Shown here: piece after piece, positions 8,772-16,769 of the stretch | Position numbering within the stretch: position 1 is the stretch's first letter | Layout of the letters: every line of letters begins with the position of its first letter | Assembly (NCBI GenBank): GCA_947474065.1 | Contig: CANJHD010000001.1 | Location: 1-64,000, forward strand | DNA from: Planctomycetaceae bacterium | Lineage (GTDB): Bacteria; Planctomycetota; Phycisphaerae; Phycisphaerales; SM1A02 | Direction: 5' to 3' | DNA: 64,000 nt | The notes under the pieces: model-generated | Seen by the model: only the letters and a program-made list of their open reading frames with translations | Told to the model about the DNA's origin: nothing | Database searches by the model: none | Translations under genes and position numbers: made by a program

Positions 8772-9473
8772 ATGGCAGTAAGCAAGGTCTATGACTCACC
8801 CGCCAGCGCCCTCGCTGGCATCGTCCAGGACGGCATGAGCGTTGCTGTCGGCGGATTCGGCCTCTGCGGCATTCCGGAACACCTCATCATGGCGCTCCGG
8901 GATTCCGGCGCCCGCGAGTTGACCTGCGTTTCCAACAACGCCGGAGTGGATGACTGGGGACTTGGTCTCCTGCTGCAAACTCGCCAAATTCGCAAGATGG
9001 TCTCGAGTTACGTAGGCGAAAATGCAGAGTTTGAGCGGCAATACATGAGCGGAGAACTGCAATTGGAATTCACGCCGCAAGGAACGCTGGCGGAACGCAT
9101 GCGCGCTGGTGGCGCAGGAATCGCTGGCTTCTACACCAAGACCGGCGTGGGAACGGTGGTCGCCGAAGGCAAGCCGCACATGGACTTCGATGGCGCCGAA
9201 CACGTGCTCGAGCGGGGCATTCGCACGGATTTGTCATTGGTGAAGGCGTGGAAAGCTGACCCAGCAGGAAACTTGGTCTATCGAAAGACCGCTCGCAACT
9301 TCAACCCCATGGTTGCCACCTGCGGCGCGATCACCATTGCAGAAGTTGAGGAACTTGTCGGGCTTGGCGATATCGACCCGGATGATGTCGACACCCCGGG
9401 GATCTTCGTGCAACGGATCGTCGTTACCGTTTCCGTCAAGCGCATTGAGCAACGAACCGTCACTGCGGACTGA
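8772..9473 (+). CDS. scoA: 3-oxoacid CoA-transferase, subunit A (alpha)
   Basis: A 233-residue class I CoA-transferase alpha subunit, which with a beta subunit moves CoA from succinyl-CoA to acetoacetate or a related 3-oxoacid. Family features are GMSVAVGGFGLCGIPEHLI, the SNNAG segment, GELQLEFTPQGTLAERMRAGG and the GTVVAEGK region. A good CAGGAGA ribosome-binding site precedes the ATG. The beta subunit, which carries the catalytic glutamate and normally follows immediately, is absent: the next 230 bases hold no gene, and the following ORF is unrelated. Either the partner is elsewhere in the genome or the enzyme is incomplete. Confidence 0.9.
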   Translation: MAVSKVYDSPASALAGIVQDGMSVAVGGFGLCGIPEHLIMALRDSGARELTCVSNNAGVDDWGLGLLLQTRQIRKMVSSYVGENAEFERQYMSGELQLEFTPQGTLAERMRAGGAGIAGFYTKTGVGTVVAEGKPHMDFDGAEHVLERGIRTDLSLVKAWKADPAGNLVYRKTARNFNPMVATCGAITIAEVEELVGLGDIDPDDVDTPGIFVQRIVVTVSVKRIEQRTVTAD

Positions 9474-9706
9474 GTTTGCCGCCACTCGCACGCACGTCCG
9501 ACTGGGTGAAGACCGCCACAACGAAGTGCGCAGCAATGTCCGCATGAGTTATCGGCCTAAATTTATTAAAGACGGCTGATGACTTTGGAAGTCCGAGTCG
9601 ATCACATGCGATAGCGACTGAACTCGCGCGTTCCACAACGGACACGAACCTCGAACCACGCTTCCTGCGACAATACTTCTTTCCCCGCCCCAATGGAGAC
9701 TAGACC

Positions 9707-11131
9707 GTGCCGCGCTCATCCCACCTGCTCGCCCGCATGAACCACATCGCTCCGCAACTGCGCACCTTGCTCATAGTGATAGCGGCGGTAGTGGCAGCGG
9801 GTTTCGCTGTGACGCCGGCCTCCGCACAGTTCGGTGGCCGCGCTAATTTTGGGGCGGCATTTCAGCCCGACATTATGCAGCGAGATGTGACGCTGATGAC
9901 TAGTTCGCTAGCGCTCGAGGAATGGCAGCGCCCCATAGTAGAAGCCCTGCTCCAGGATTACATGTCTAGCTTCAACACCGGAGTGGAAGCGCTCAAGGAC
10001 CGAATGAAAGTTGCATCAGAGGATGCCGTCCGCATCAATTCGACGAACATGTCGGCGAACGGGGACGCTGTACTCGAGAGAATCATGGCGCCGCTGAATG
10101 CGTGGCGCACTGAAAAGCAACAGATGCTTGAGAAGTTCATGTCCGACCTCAAGAGCCAACTCGGACCGCAGCAACTCGAGCGCTGGTCGGCATTCGAACG
10201 CGCGCTGCGTCGCGAAAGAATGCTGCCCGATGGCGATATCTCCGGCGAAAGTATTGACCTACTTGCTGTGCTCACACGCATGCAACTGACGCCGGCAGAA
10301 CAAGAGGCTGTAAAGCAGCCTGTCGCTGCGTATGAAGTGCTACTTGATGACGCACTAGTCAGCCGAGTGACGGAAATCACGAAGTTAGAACCCGAACTTT
10401 CAGACGCCATGCGCGCCATGAATTTTGAACGCGGCGCTGATGTCCAAGACAAGATCATGGTCGCCCGGGTGGCGGTGCGTTCAGCAAACGACCTCGGCAT
10501 TGAGTTGATCGCTGCAGCTCTCGGCGACCGAGGTGACGAGTTCCACGTGCGTGCGCTCGAAGCTGGTTACCCCGATGTGTTCCGACCGCACCCAGTAATG
10601 ATCTTGATGCAACAGGCTTATGCGCTGCCATCACTAACTCCTGACCAGACCGCGCAGATTGACGCGCTGATGACGGAATTCAGTGTGGCATGCAACGACG
10701 CCAACATGAAGATTTACGAGGCAGTGCGCACCGACCAGCCCAAAGCCCCACGCAAGCGAGTTCAGACGATGGCCGATCGCAAGTCCGGCGCCGCAGGAAG
10801 CGCGCCCAATACTCCGCAAGGAGCGAACTCATCGGACCCAGTTGTAAAGGCACGCGTTGACCGCGAGAGCATGGGAGCACCGTTCCGCGATCGTTTGCTA
10901 GCCATCCTGACGGATGCCCAACGCTCCGAATTGCCGGGAGGCGTGAAAGTTGACACCAACGAGAGTCGCAAGGATGAAGGCCCCAAAAAGGGCGCGAAGC
11001 CCGATCGAACTCCGAAGTTGTCTTCTTCGGAGGAGGTCGAAACCAAGTCACCTGATACCGGCCTAAGCAATGCAAAGACCCGCCCGGTCAAAGGAATGTC
11101 ACCCGCCGGACCCGCGACCAAGCCAGAGTAA
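9707..11131 (+). CDS. Secreted protein of unknown function preceding the type II secretion genes
   Basis: A 474-residue protein I do not recognise. A probable signal peptide is visible (LRTLLIVIAAVVAAGFA, cleavage near TPASA-QF). The body is charged, apparently helical and without cysteine motifs. The last 130 residues are Lys/Pro/Ser-rich and probably disordered (KAPRKRVQT, GPKKGAKPDRTPKLSSSEE). The GTG at 9707 is chosen because GGAG sits 8 bases upstream; an ATG at 9740 would give a more compact signal peptide but lacks a ribosome-binding site. The stop is 11 bases before gspE, so it is likely the first gene of the secretion operon. A role as a substrate or accessory part of that system is inference from position only. 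Confidence 0.6.
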   Translation: MPRSSHLLARMNHIAPQLRTLLIVIAAVVAAGFAVTPASAQFGGRANFGAAFQPDIMQRDVTLMTSSLALEEWQRPIVEALLQDYMSSFNTGVEALKDRMKVASEDAVRINSTNMSANGDAVLERIMAPLNAWRTEKQQMLEKFMSDLKSQLGPQQLERWSAFERALRRERMLPDGDISGESIDLLAVLTRMQLTPAEQEAVKQPVAAYEVLLDDALVSRVTEITKLEPELSDAMRAMNFERGADVQDKIMVARVAVRSANDLGIELIAAALGDRGDEFHVRALEAGYPDVFRPHPVMILMQQAYALPSLTPDQTAQIDALMTEFSVACNDANMKIYEAVRTDQPKAPRKRVQTMADRKSGAAGSAPNTPQGANSSDPVVKARVDRESMGAPFRDRLLAILTDAQRSELPGGVKVDTNESRKDEGPKKGAKPDRTPKLSSSEEVETKSPDTGLSNAKTRPVKGMSPAGPATKPE

Positions 11132-11142
11132 ATCGAGAATCG

Positions 11143-12780
11143 ATGGACCACGACCTTCAGGGAATTCCCACTCCGACCGCTCCTTTCGATGCTGCGGCAT
11201 TCGCATCGATTGGAGGGGACGCCTCGCTGCGCGATCGCTGCAAGATGTTCGGCATCGAATGGGCGGAGGCTGTGCCGGAATCGAGTGATGACGCAGCCGC
11301 ACGCATTCCACCTGATGTAGCTGTGCGGCTGCGCGTTGTTCCACTGCGCATTGAGCGCGGCAAACTGTTCGTGGCGATGATTGACCCGCTTGATATCGCT
11401 GCTGTTGACGAAACCGCAGCGCATGCACGCATGCCGGTTGCCCGCATCGGACTTGATGGCGGGCTATTCAGCGAATTGATGCGCACGGTCTATGGAACCA
11501 CCGCTGCCCGCATGGCGGAAAGCCTCGCAGAAGACAGCGGCGTTGGCGGTGGAGAGGTCGACCACAACCTTGATGCCATCGAGGCTGATGATGTGCACCG
11601 GATGGCTGAGCAACCGACGCTCATCAACCTCGTCAACCTCATCATCCTCGAGGCGATTCAGAATCGGACTTCGGACATCCATATCGAACCCTTTGAGACC
11701 GAACTCAAGGTCAAGTATCGGATCGACGGCGTGCTCATTGAGCAGCAATCCCCGCCAAAACACTTGCAGCCAGCGCTTCTTGGCCGCGTGAAGATCATGG
11801 CGAATATGAATATTGCTGAGCGCTATGTGCCTCAGGATGGACACATCACGCTGCGATTTGAAGGTCGCAAAGTCGATATCCGCGTCAGCACCGTCCCCAC
11901 CGTATACGGCGAGAGCGTGGTGATGCGTATCTTGGACAAGAGCTCGCTGCCACTCGACTTGATCAGCCTCGGCATGCGCGACCAGATGCGGGACATCATG
12001 GATCGCATGATTCAGAAGCCGCACGGAATGGTGCTCGTCACTGGGCCGACTGGTAGCGGCAAGACCACCACGCTGTACGCGTGTCTGAACAAGTTGTACG
12101 ACCCACGCAAGAAGATCATCACTATTGAGGATCCTGTTGAGTATGAACTGAATGGCATCAACCAGATTCCGGTGAATCCCAAGCGAGGTCTAACATTTGC
12201 AACAGGATTGCGCGCCATTCTGCGCCAAGACCCTGATGTCATCTTCGTCGGCGAAGTGCGCGACAACGAGACTGTCGACATTGCCATCCGCTCCGCACTC
12301 ACTGGTCACTTGCTCTTCTCAACACTGCATACCAACGACTCGATTTCTTCCGTCGGACGACTTGTCGACATGGGAGCAGAGCCGTTCCTTATTGCGAGCG
12401 TTCTTGAAGGGCTACTCGCGCAACGCCTCGGACGTCGACTATGTCGCGAGTGCACAGTGCGAATCCCGCTCTCCGAGGAGACCGCGGCACGAATCTCTGA
12501 GGAAGAACGCGATCTTTTTGTCAACGGCGTTGCCATCGGCAAGGGATGCGAAAAGTGCAACGGTTCAGGCTTCCGCGGTCGAATGGGCTTCTATGAGATT
12601 GCCCGCATCAATGCGCGGCTTCGCGAGGGAATCAGCAAGAACAAGCCCGCGCTCGACCTGCGCGGCATGGTCGGTTCTGATTTTCAGCCCATGCGATTCG
12701 ATGGCATGGCAAAGGCCGCCGCTGGCCTCACAACAATCGAAGAAGTCCTCCGCGCCACTCAGGACATCGACGACGCCTGA
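11143..12780 (+). CDS. gspE: Type II secretion ATPase GspE
   Basis: A 545-residue cytoplasmic ATPase that powers pseudopilus assembly. The N-terminal T2SSE_N-like domain lies at roughly residues 30-140. The core then shows the Walker A motif GPTGSGKTTTLYA, an Asp-box region (IITIEDPVEYELNGI), Walker B (DPDVIFVGEVRDNET) and the His box (LLFSTLHTNDS). A C-terminal four-cysteine metal-binding module, CRECTV and CEKCNGSGFRGRMGFYE, is typical of GspE and PilB. It is followed 19 bases later by gspF. PilB of a type IV pilus is the main alternative, but the pseudopilin, K and D genes downstream support type II secretion. Confidence 0.95.
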   Translation: MDHDLQGIPTPTAPFDAAAFASIGGDASLRDRCKMFGIEWAEAVPESSDDAAARIPPDVAVRLRVVPLRIERGKLFVAMIDPLDIAAVDETAAHARMPVARIGLDGGLFSELMRTVYGTTAARMAESLAEDSGVGGGEVDHNLDAIEADDVHRMAEQPTLINLVNLIILEAIQNRTSDIHIEPFETELKVKYRIDGVLIEQQSPPKHLQPALLGRVKIMANMNIAERYVPQDGHITLRFEGRKVDIRVSTVPTVYGESVVMRILDKSSLPLDLISLGMRDQMRDIMDRMIQKPHGMVLVTGPTGSGKTTTLYACLNKLYDPRKKIITIEDPVEYELNGINQIPVNPKRGLTFATGLRAILRQDPDVIFVGEVRDNETVDIAIRSALTGHLLFSTLHTNDSISSVGRLVDMGAEPFLIASVLEGLLAQRLGRRLCRECTVRIPLSEETAARISEEERDLFVNGVAIGKGCEKCNGSGFRGRMGFYEIARINARLREGISKNKPALDLRGMVGSDFQPMRFDGMAKAAAGLTTIEEVLRATQDIDDA

Positions 12781-12799
12781 CGTCTAACACGATTCACCA

Positions 12800-14098
12800 A
12801 TGCCGACATACCGTCATCAATCCATGGACAGCGGAGGCGTGGTTGCCTCTGGCGTGTTAGTAGCAGCCGATCGCGCAACAGCTATGCGACTCTTGCAAGC
12901 ACAAGGATTGCTGCCGATGCAATTGAGTGCCACTGATACCGAAGTGGTACAGAAGCCAACCACCGCTCGACGCAATGCGCAGGGCAGCACGGAAGCCACA
13001 GGAACTGATCCGATTGCCTATGTGAAAGGCCTGTTTCGCACCGGCACGGGTCGACCAAGTCTGAAGCGCACGGAGTTGGCGAACATCATCCGCGAACTCG
13101 CCACCGCCATCGAAGCAGGGCTTCCGCTTCTCAACGCGCTCAAAACTGTGCGCCGCCAAGCGAGTGGCAAATCGCAGCCAGTAATTCTTGATTTCATCAT
13201 CGAACGAGTGGAGTCCGGTCGCCCCCTGCATGAAGCAATGGAGGAGTATGGACCGCCGTTTGATGACATGATCATCGGCATGGTGCGCGCATCCGACGCG
13301 TCCGGGCGCATGAGCGAAGTCATGCACCAGCTTGCAGACCTCCTCGATCGTTCCGTAGAACTTCGTCGAGAACTCGTTGGAGCAACCATCTATCCACTGA
13401 TCGTTGCATGCATGATTGGCGTAAGCATCATCATTGCGGTGACATTCCTTCTGCCAAGACTGATGGCGCCCATCATCGGACAGCCCGGTGTGACGCTGCC
13501 CTTCCCCACCAAGGTGCTGCTCGGCTTTGCGGACTTCATGTACGCATGGTGGTGGCTCGTACTGATTCTGACCGTTGCCGGAGTGATTGGCTTCCGCCGC
13601 TGGGTTGCCGCTCCAAAGAATCGACGCAAGGTCGACCTCATGCTGCTTAAGGCCCCGATCGTCGGTAACCTCGTGCGCGACATTGCGGTGGCCCGCTTCA
13701 CTCGTACCCTCGGAACCCTTGTGTCGGCAGGTCTCCCGATTCTGAGCGCACTGAACATCGTGCGCGACACACTCGGGAACACCGTCCTCATGGACGCCAT
13801 CGACGGAGTTCAGGAAAAAGTCACCACCGGACAGTCGCTCGCTGAGCCACTCGAAAAATGCGGCTTCTTTCCGCCACTCCTCGTGCAGATTGTGAACATC
13901 GGCGAGCGATCCGGGCGGCTCGAGCCCATGCTTCTGCACGCCGCCACCGCGTTCGACCGCCAAGTGAACACATCCCTGAAACTGTTCACAAAACTGCTGC
14001 CGCCCGTGCTATTGGTGGGCATGGCCATGATTGCGGCGTTCGTCCTTGCTGCCATCTTGCTTCCCCTGCTGGAGATGCAAAAAGCGCTCGGCGGGTGA
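12800..14098 (+). CDS. gspF: Type II secretion inner-membrane platform protein GspF
   Basis: A 432-residue polytopic membrane protein with two T2SSF domains, the first beginning at RTELANIIRELATAIEAGLPLL and the second at VARFTRTLGTLVSAGLPILSAL. Three hydrophobic helices are visible: IYPLIVACMIGVSIIIAVTFLL, a second around WWWLVLILTVAGVIGF, and the C-terminal LLVGMAMIAAFVLAAILLPLL. GspF couples GspE to the pseudopilus in the inner membrane. It sits between gspE and gspG in canonical order. The following 136 bases before gspG hold no gene that I can support. Confidence 0.93.
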   Translation: MPTYRHQSMDSGGVVASGVLVAADRATAMRLLQAQGLLPMQLSATDTEVVQKPTTARRNAQGSTEATGTDPIAYVKGLFRTGTGRPSLKRTELANIIRELATAIEAGLPLLNALKTVRRQASGKSQPVILDFIIERVESGRPLHEAMEEYGPPFDDMIIGMVRASDASGRMSEVMHQLADLLDRSVELRRELVGATIYPLIVACMIGVSIIIAVTFLLPRLMAPIIGQPGVTLPFPTKVLLGFADFMYAWWWLVLILTVAGVIGFRRWVAAPKNRRKVDLMLLKAPIVGNLVRDIAVARFTRTLGTLVSAGLPILSALNIVRDTLGNTVLMDAIDGVQEKVTTGQSLAEPLEKCGFFPPLLVQIVNIGERSGRLEPMLLHAATAFDRQVNTSLKLFTKLLPPVLLVGMAMIAAFVLAAILLPLLEMQKALGG

Positions 14099-14234
14099 CC
14101 TTGTTCAGGTTATTGGACATTACTCAGATTCACAGCGATGGTCGATGTCAGATCGGTCCGACTCGTGCGTTCAATGCGTACAACACGCACCCGTCCGCAT
14201 CTCCCCCACTCTTGACTTGAATTCATTGAAACCC

Positions 14235-14669
14235 ATGCGAACTCACCGCTTCCGCCGCCCCGCACGCCACGCACACCGCGCCTTCTCGCTCGTCGAGTTG
14301 ATCGTTGCCGTCACCATCATGGCCATCCTCGCGGCACTGGTGGTTCCGCGCGTCTCGCAGTGGATCGGTTTCACCAAAGGCAAGACCGCGCGGGCCGACG
14401 CCGAAACCATCTCCAACCAAGTGCGCATGTACATGACTGCCAAGGGGATGAGCACCCTGCCGAGCGACTTTGAACTGATCGAACTCACCGAGGGCGACGG
14501 AGCACTGCTCAACAAGAATCAAGTGATGGATCCCTGGAACAACCCATACCAGATCCGTATCCCTGGCGAAATAAACCTCGACTTCGACGTTTACAGCTTT
14601 GGCGCCGACGGCCAAGCGGGCGGCGAGGGAGAAGGCGCCGATGTCGTCGCGGGCGACAAGCGCAACTAA
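14235..14669 (+). CDS. gspG: Major pseudopilin GspG
   Basis: A 144-residue protein with a class III signal: basic leader, then AFSLVELIVAVTIMAILAAL with Glu at +5 of the mature protein. The residue before the cleavage point is Ala instead of the usual Gly. The C-terminal part has the GspG pattern, MDPWNNPYQIRIPG and then DVYSFGADGQAGGEGEGADV, which corresponds to the calcium-binding loop of major pseudopilins. The ORF track starts at 14031 inside gspF; the ATG at 14235 fits the length of prepilin leaders. The protein is the repeating subunit of the pseudopilus after processing by a prepilin peptidase not found in this window. Confidence 0.92.
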   Translation: MRTHRFRRPARHAHRAFSLVELIVAVTIMAILAALVVPRVSQWIGFTKGKTARADAETISNQVRMYMTAKGMSTLPSDFELIELTEGDGALLNKNQVMDPWNNPYQIRIPGEINLDFDVYSFGADGQAGGEGEGADVVAGDKRN

Positions 14670-14696
14670 ATTACACGCGCGCGCGTGCCTACTTTC

Positions 14697-15296
14697 ATGA
14701 CCCCTGCACGCCGAATCCACTCTTCAACAACAATCGCTTCCCGGCGAGCTTTCACACTCATCGAGTTGATCGTGGTTGTTGTTGTGTTGGGGATCGCTGC
14801 GGCAGCCATCGTGCCGAAGTTCACGGGGACTGCGCGGCAGGAAGCTGACAACTCTGTTGACCAAGTTGCTGAACTGTTGCGACTCTTTGCGTATCGGCAG
14901 TCGCTCAGTTCGCAACAAGTAGCACTCTGGCGCGATGGAAACGATGGTCGAATTCACTTACTCGTGATGGACATCGACCCCGAGGAGCCTGACGCTCCCG
15001 CCGCGTGGCGACCAGACCGATTTGCATCACCAGTCAGCCTTCCTTTAGGCGTGGAACTAGTAGAGATTCAGAACAACGACCAGCGCGTTGACCCAGTGGA
15101 ATGGACGATCGCAAGCATTCCTGGTGGCGAACGTCCAAAGATCGCCATTCGGATTGTTGGGTTCGGAGTTGACTCCACGGTTGCGCTTCCACAAGGCTCG
15201 CCAAGCGTCGTGCGTGTTGACGCAGATAAGCCTGCCCCCTTCGCACGCGAGCCAATCGACCTGAGCCGGGCGGGACGGGACTACGAGCCATGGTGA
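14697..15296 (+). CDS. gspH: Minor pseudopilin GspH-like
   Basis: A 199-residue protein with a prepilin-type N-terminus, RRAFTLIELIVVVVVLGIAA, again with Ala before the predicted cleavage point and Glu at +5. The rest resembles minor pseudopilins of the GspH type (a variable beta-rich globular domain) and is the least conserved part. The ATG at 14697 is chosen; a GTG at 14685 adds four residues and cannot be excluded. It lies directly between gspG and gspI, and its TGA overlaps possible gspI starts (TGATG), so translation is probably coupled. Confidence 0.82.
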   Translation: MTPARRIHSSTTIASRRAFTLIELIVVVVVLGIAAAAIVPKFTGTARQEADNSVDQVAELLRLFAYRQSLSSQQVALWRDGNDGRIHLLVMDIDPEEPDAPAAWRPDRFASPVSLPLGVELVEIQNNDQRVDPVEWTIASIPGGERPKIAIRIVGFGVDSTVALPQGSPSVVRVDADKPAPFAREPIDLSRAGRDYEPW

Positions 15297-15763
15297 TGCG
15301 CACTCTGCCATCCGTACATCGCTTGCGATCAGCACGCCGAGGGTGGGCGCTGATTGATGTCATCATTGGCGGCGTGATTCTTGGCATTGGTCTCGCTGCG
15401 GTCATTTCCATCGCGGAGCGTTCACTTGCGATGCAGCAGCGCTCCGAACGGGAACTTGTAGCCGCGCAACTATTAGACGGATTACTCAACGAAGTCCTCG
15501 CTGTTGGCGTGGTCGAGTGGCAAATGTCCCGCGCCTCTGATGGGGCATTCGATGCCCCGTTCGATAAGTGGCAATGGCAACTTGATATCCAGAAACACGG
15601 CCTCGGCGATCCATACTCCGTGATGGCCATTGCGCGTGACGATCGCAATCTCGAGTATCGCGTAGACACACTGCTGGCACCGCGTCCAGAGAACACCACC
15701 GATCCAGTGCGAACACCAGAAACGCCCATTGATCGCGAGGCTCGCTATGAAGCGCAACAGTAA
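15290..15763 (+). CDS. gspI: Minor pseudopilin GspI-like
   Basis: A 157-residue protein. The prepilin signal is RRGWALIDVIIGGVILGIGLA, with Gly at -1 but Asp instead of Glu at +5, an uncommon substitution. The assignment to GspI rests on position between H and J and on size. A second in-frame ATG at 15296 overlaps the gspH stop as TGATG and may be the real start. The gene overlaps the start of gspJ by 17 bases. Confidence 0.78.
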   Translation: MVMRTLPSVHRLRSARRGWALIDVIIGGVILGIGLAAVISIAERSLAMQQRSERELVAAQLLDGLLNEVLAVGVVEWQMSRASDGAFDAPFDKWQWQLDIQKHGLGDPYSVMAIARDDRNLEYRVDTLLAPRPENTTDPVRTPETPIDREARYEAQQ

Positions 15764-16769
15764 GCGCTATTCACAGCTTGGTTTCACGCTGATCGAACTG
15801 GTCGTCGCTGGCACGATCGCGGCCATGGTGTTGATGTCTGTCACCTTCGCACTCTCGCAGCTCAGCAAGACGCGGAACATCGCGCGCGAGCGGGTTGAAG
15901 CTTTCCAACGCGCCAGCATGTCCATCGAAGCATTGCGCCGCGATATTGCCGCAATCATTCGTACTGATGATCTCTTTGACACTCGCTTCCTACTGACTAC
16001 GCGCGAAGCAAGTGGGCGCACAGGTGGGCATGAACGAAGCAACCTACTGATCTTCAGCGTTTCAATGCGACCGATTCATCCCATCGAGTACCAAGGCGAG
16101 GGCCGCGAGTACGAGACGCAGTACCGCGTCGAGGACGACGAACTTGGTTCCGCACTGTGGCGCCGCCGCGACATGGTTCCCGATGAACGCCCCGATGGCG
16201 GCGGCGTTGCTGAGCCCATCGCGGACGGCGTTGTTGGATTCTTGGCGGAAGCGAGCGACGGCGACGGCGGGTGGCGCACCGAGTGGGACTCTGACGTAGA
16301 TGGATTGCCAAAGTTAGTGCGCGTCACGGTAACGGCGACTGGCATTCCTGTTGGTGCAGAAAAAGTTGGTCTTACCCCCGATGTTGAGCTCCGAACCGTG
16401 GTTGCCATCGATCGATTGATAGCACCGAAACCCGACCCAGCTCCCGAAGAAGAAACTCCTACAAATGGAGCCGCTGGTGCAGATGCCGTCGCAGGAGCAG
16501 GCAGTGGTGCTGGCCAGACCGGCGGCGCTCTGAGCGGGAATACCGGCGGTGGCGGCGCAGGAACGCTCACGCCCACTACTGGCGGCGGAGCGAGACCAAC
16601 AACGGGCGGACGTGGACCAGGTGGTCCAGGAATGGGGCCTGGTCAAGGAATGGGGCCCGGTCAAGGAATGGGCGGTGGTCGCGGGGGGCAAGGTATGGGC
16701 GGTGGTCGCGGCGGGCAGGGAATGGGTGGTGGTCGCGGGCGACCGGGCGGCCAGGGAGGCGCGCAATGA
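15747..16769 (+). CDS. gspJ: Minor pseudopilin GspJ-like with Gly/Met-rich tail
   Basis: A 340-residue protein starting MKRNSKRYSQLGFTLIEL, a canonical prepilin signal with Gly at -1 and Glu at +5. A globular domain of about 210 residues follows. The last ~95 residues are low complexity: an Ala/Gly stretch, then tandem GMGPGQ and GMGGGRGGQ repeats. Such a tail is not part of known GspJ folds and makes the protein much longer than the usual ~200 residues. The ATG at 15747 is inside the gspI end; the track start at 15729 (TTG) is less likely. The stop overlaps gspK as ATGA. Confidence 0.82.
   Translation: MKRNSKRYSQLGFTLIELVVAGTIAAMVLMSVTFALSQLSKTRNIARERVEAFQRASMSIEALRRDIAAIIRTDDLFDTRFLLTTREASGRTGGHERSNLLIFSVSMRPIHPIEYQGEGREYETQYRVEDDELGSALWRRRDMVPDERPDGGGVAEPIADGVVGFLAEASDGDGGWRTEWDSDVDGLPKLVRVTVTATGIPVGAEKVGLTPDVELRTVVAIDRLIAPKPDPAPEEETPTNGAAGADAVAGAGSGAGQTGGALSGNTGGGGAGTLTPTTGGGARPTTGGRGPGGPGMGPGQGMGPGQGMGGGRGGQGMGGGRGGQGMGGGRGRPGGQGGAQ
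16620..16766 (+). repeat. Tandem Gly/Met/Arg codon repeats at the 3' end of gspJ
   Basis: Two types of short direct repeats follow one another: GGAATGGGGCC(T/C)GGTCAA, and units built on ATGGG(C/T)GGTGGTCGCGG. They encode GMGPGQ and GMGGGRGGQ units and are likely to vary in copy number by slippage. Confidence 0.8.

Noticed and set aside
12857-13963. 368-residue minus-strand ORF
   Set aside because: It is opposite gspF, has His/Cys-rich shadow composition and no recognisable motif.
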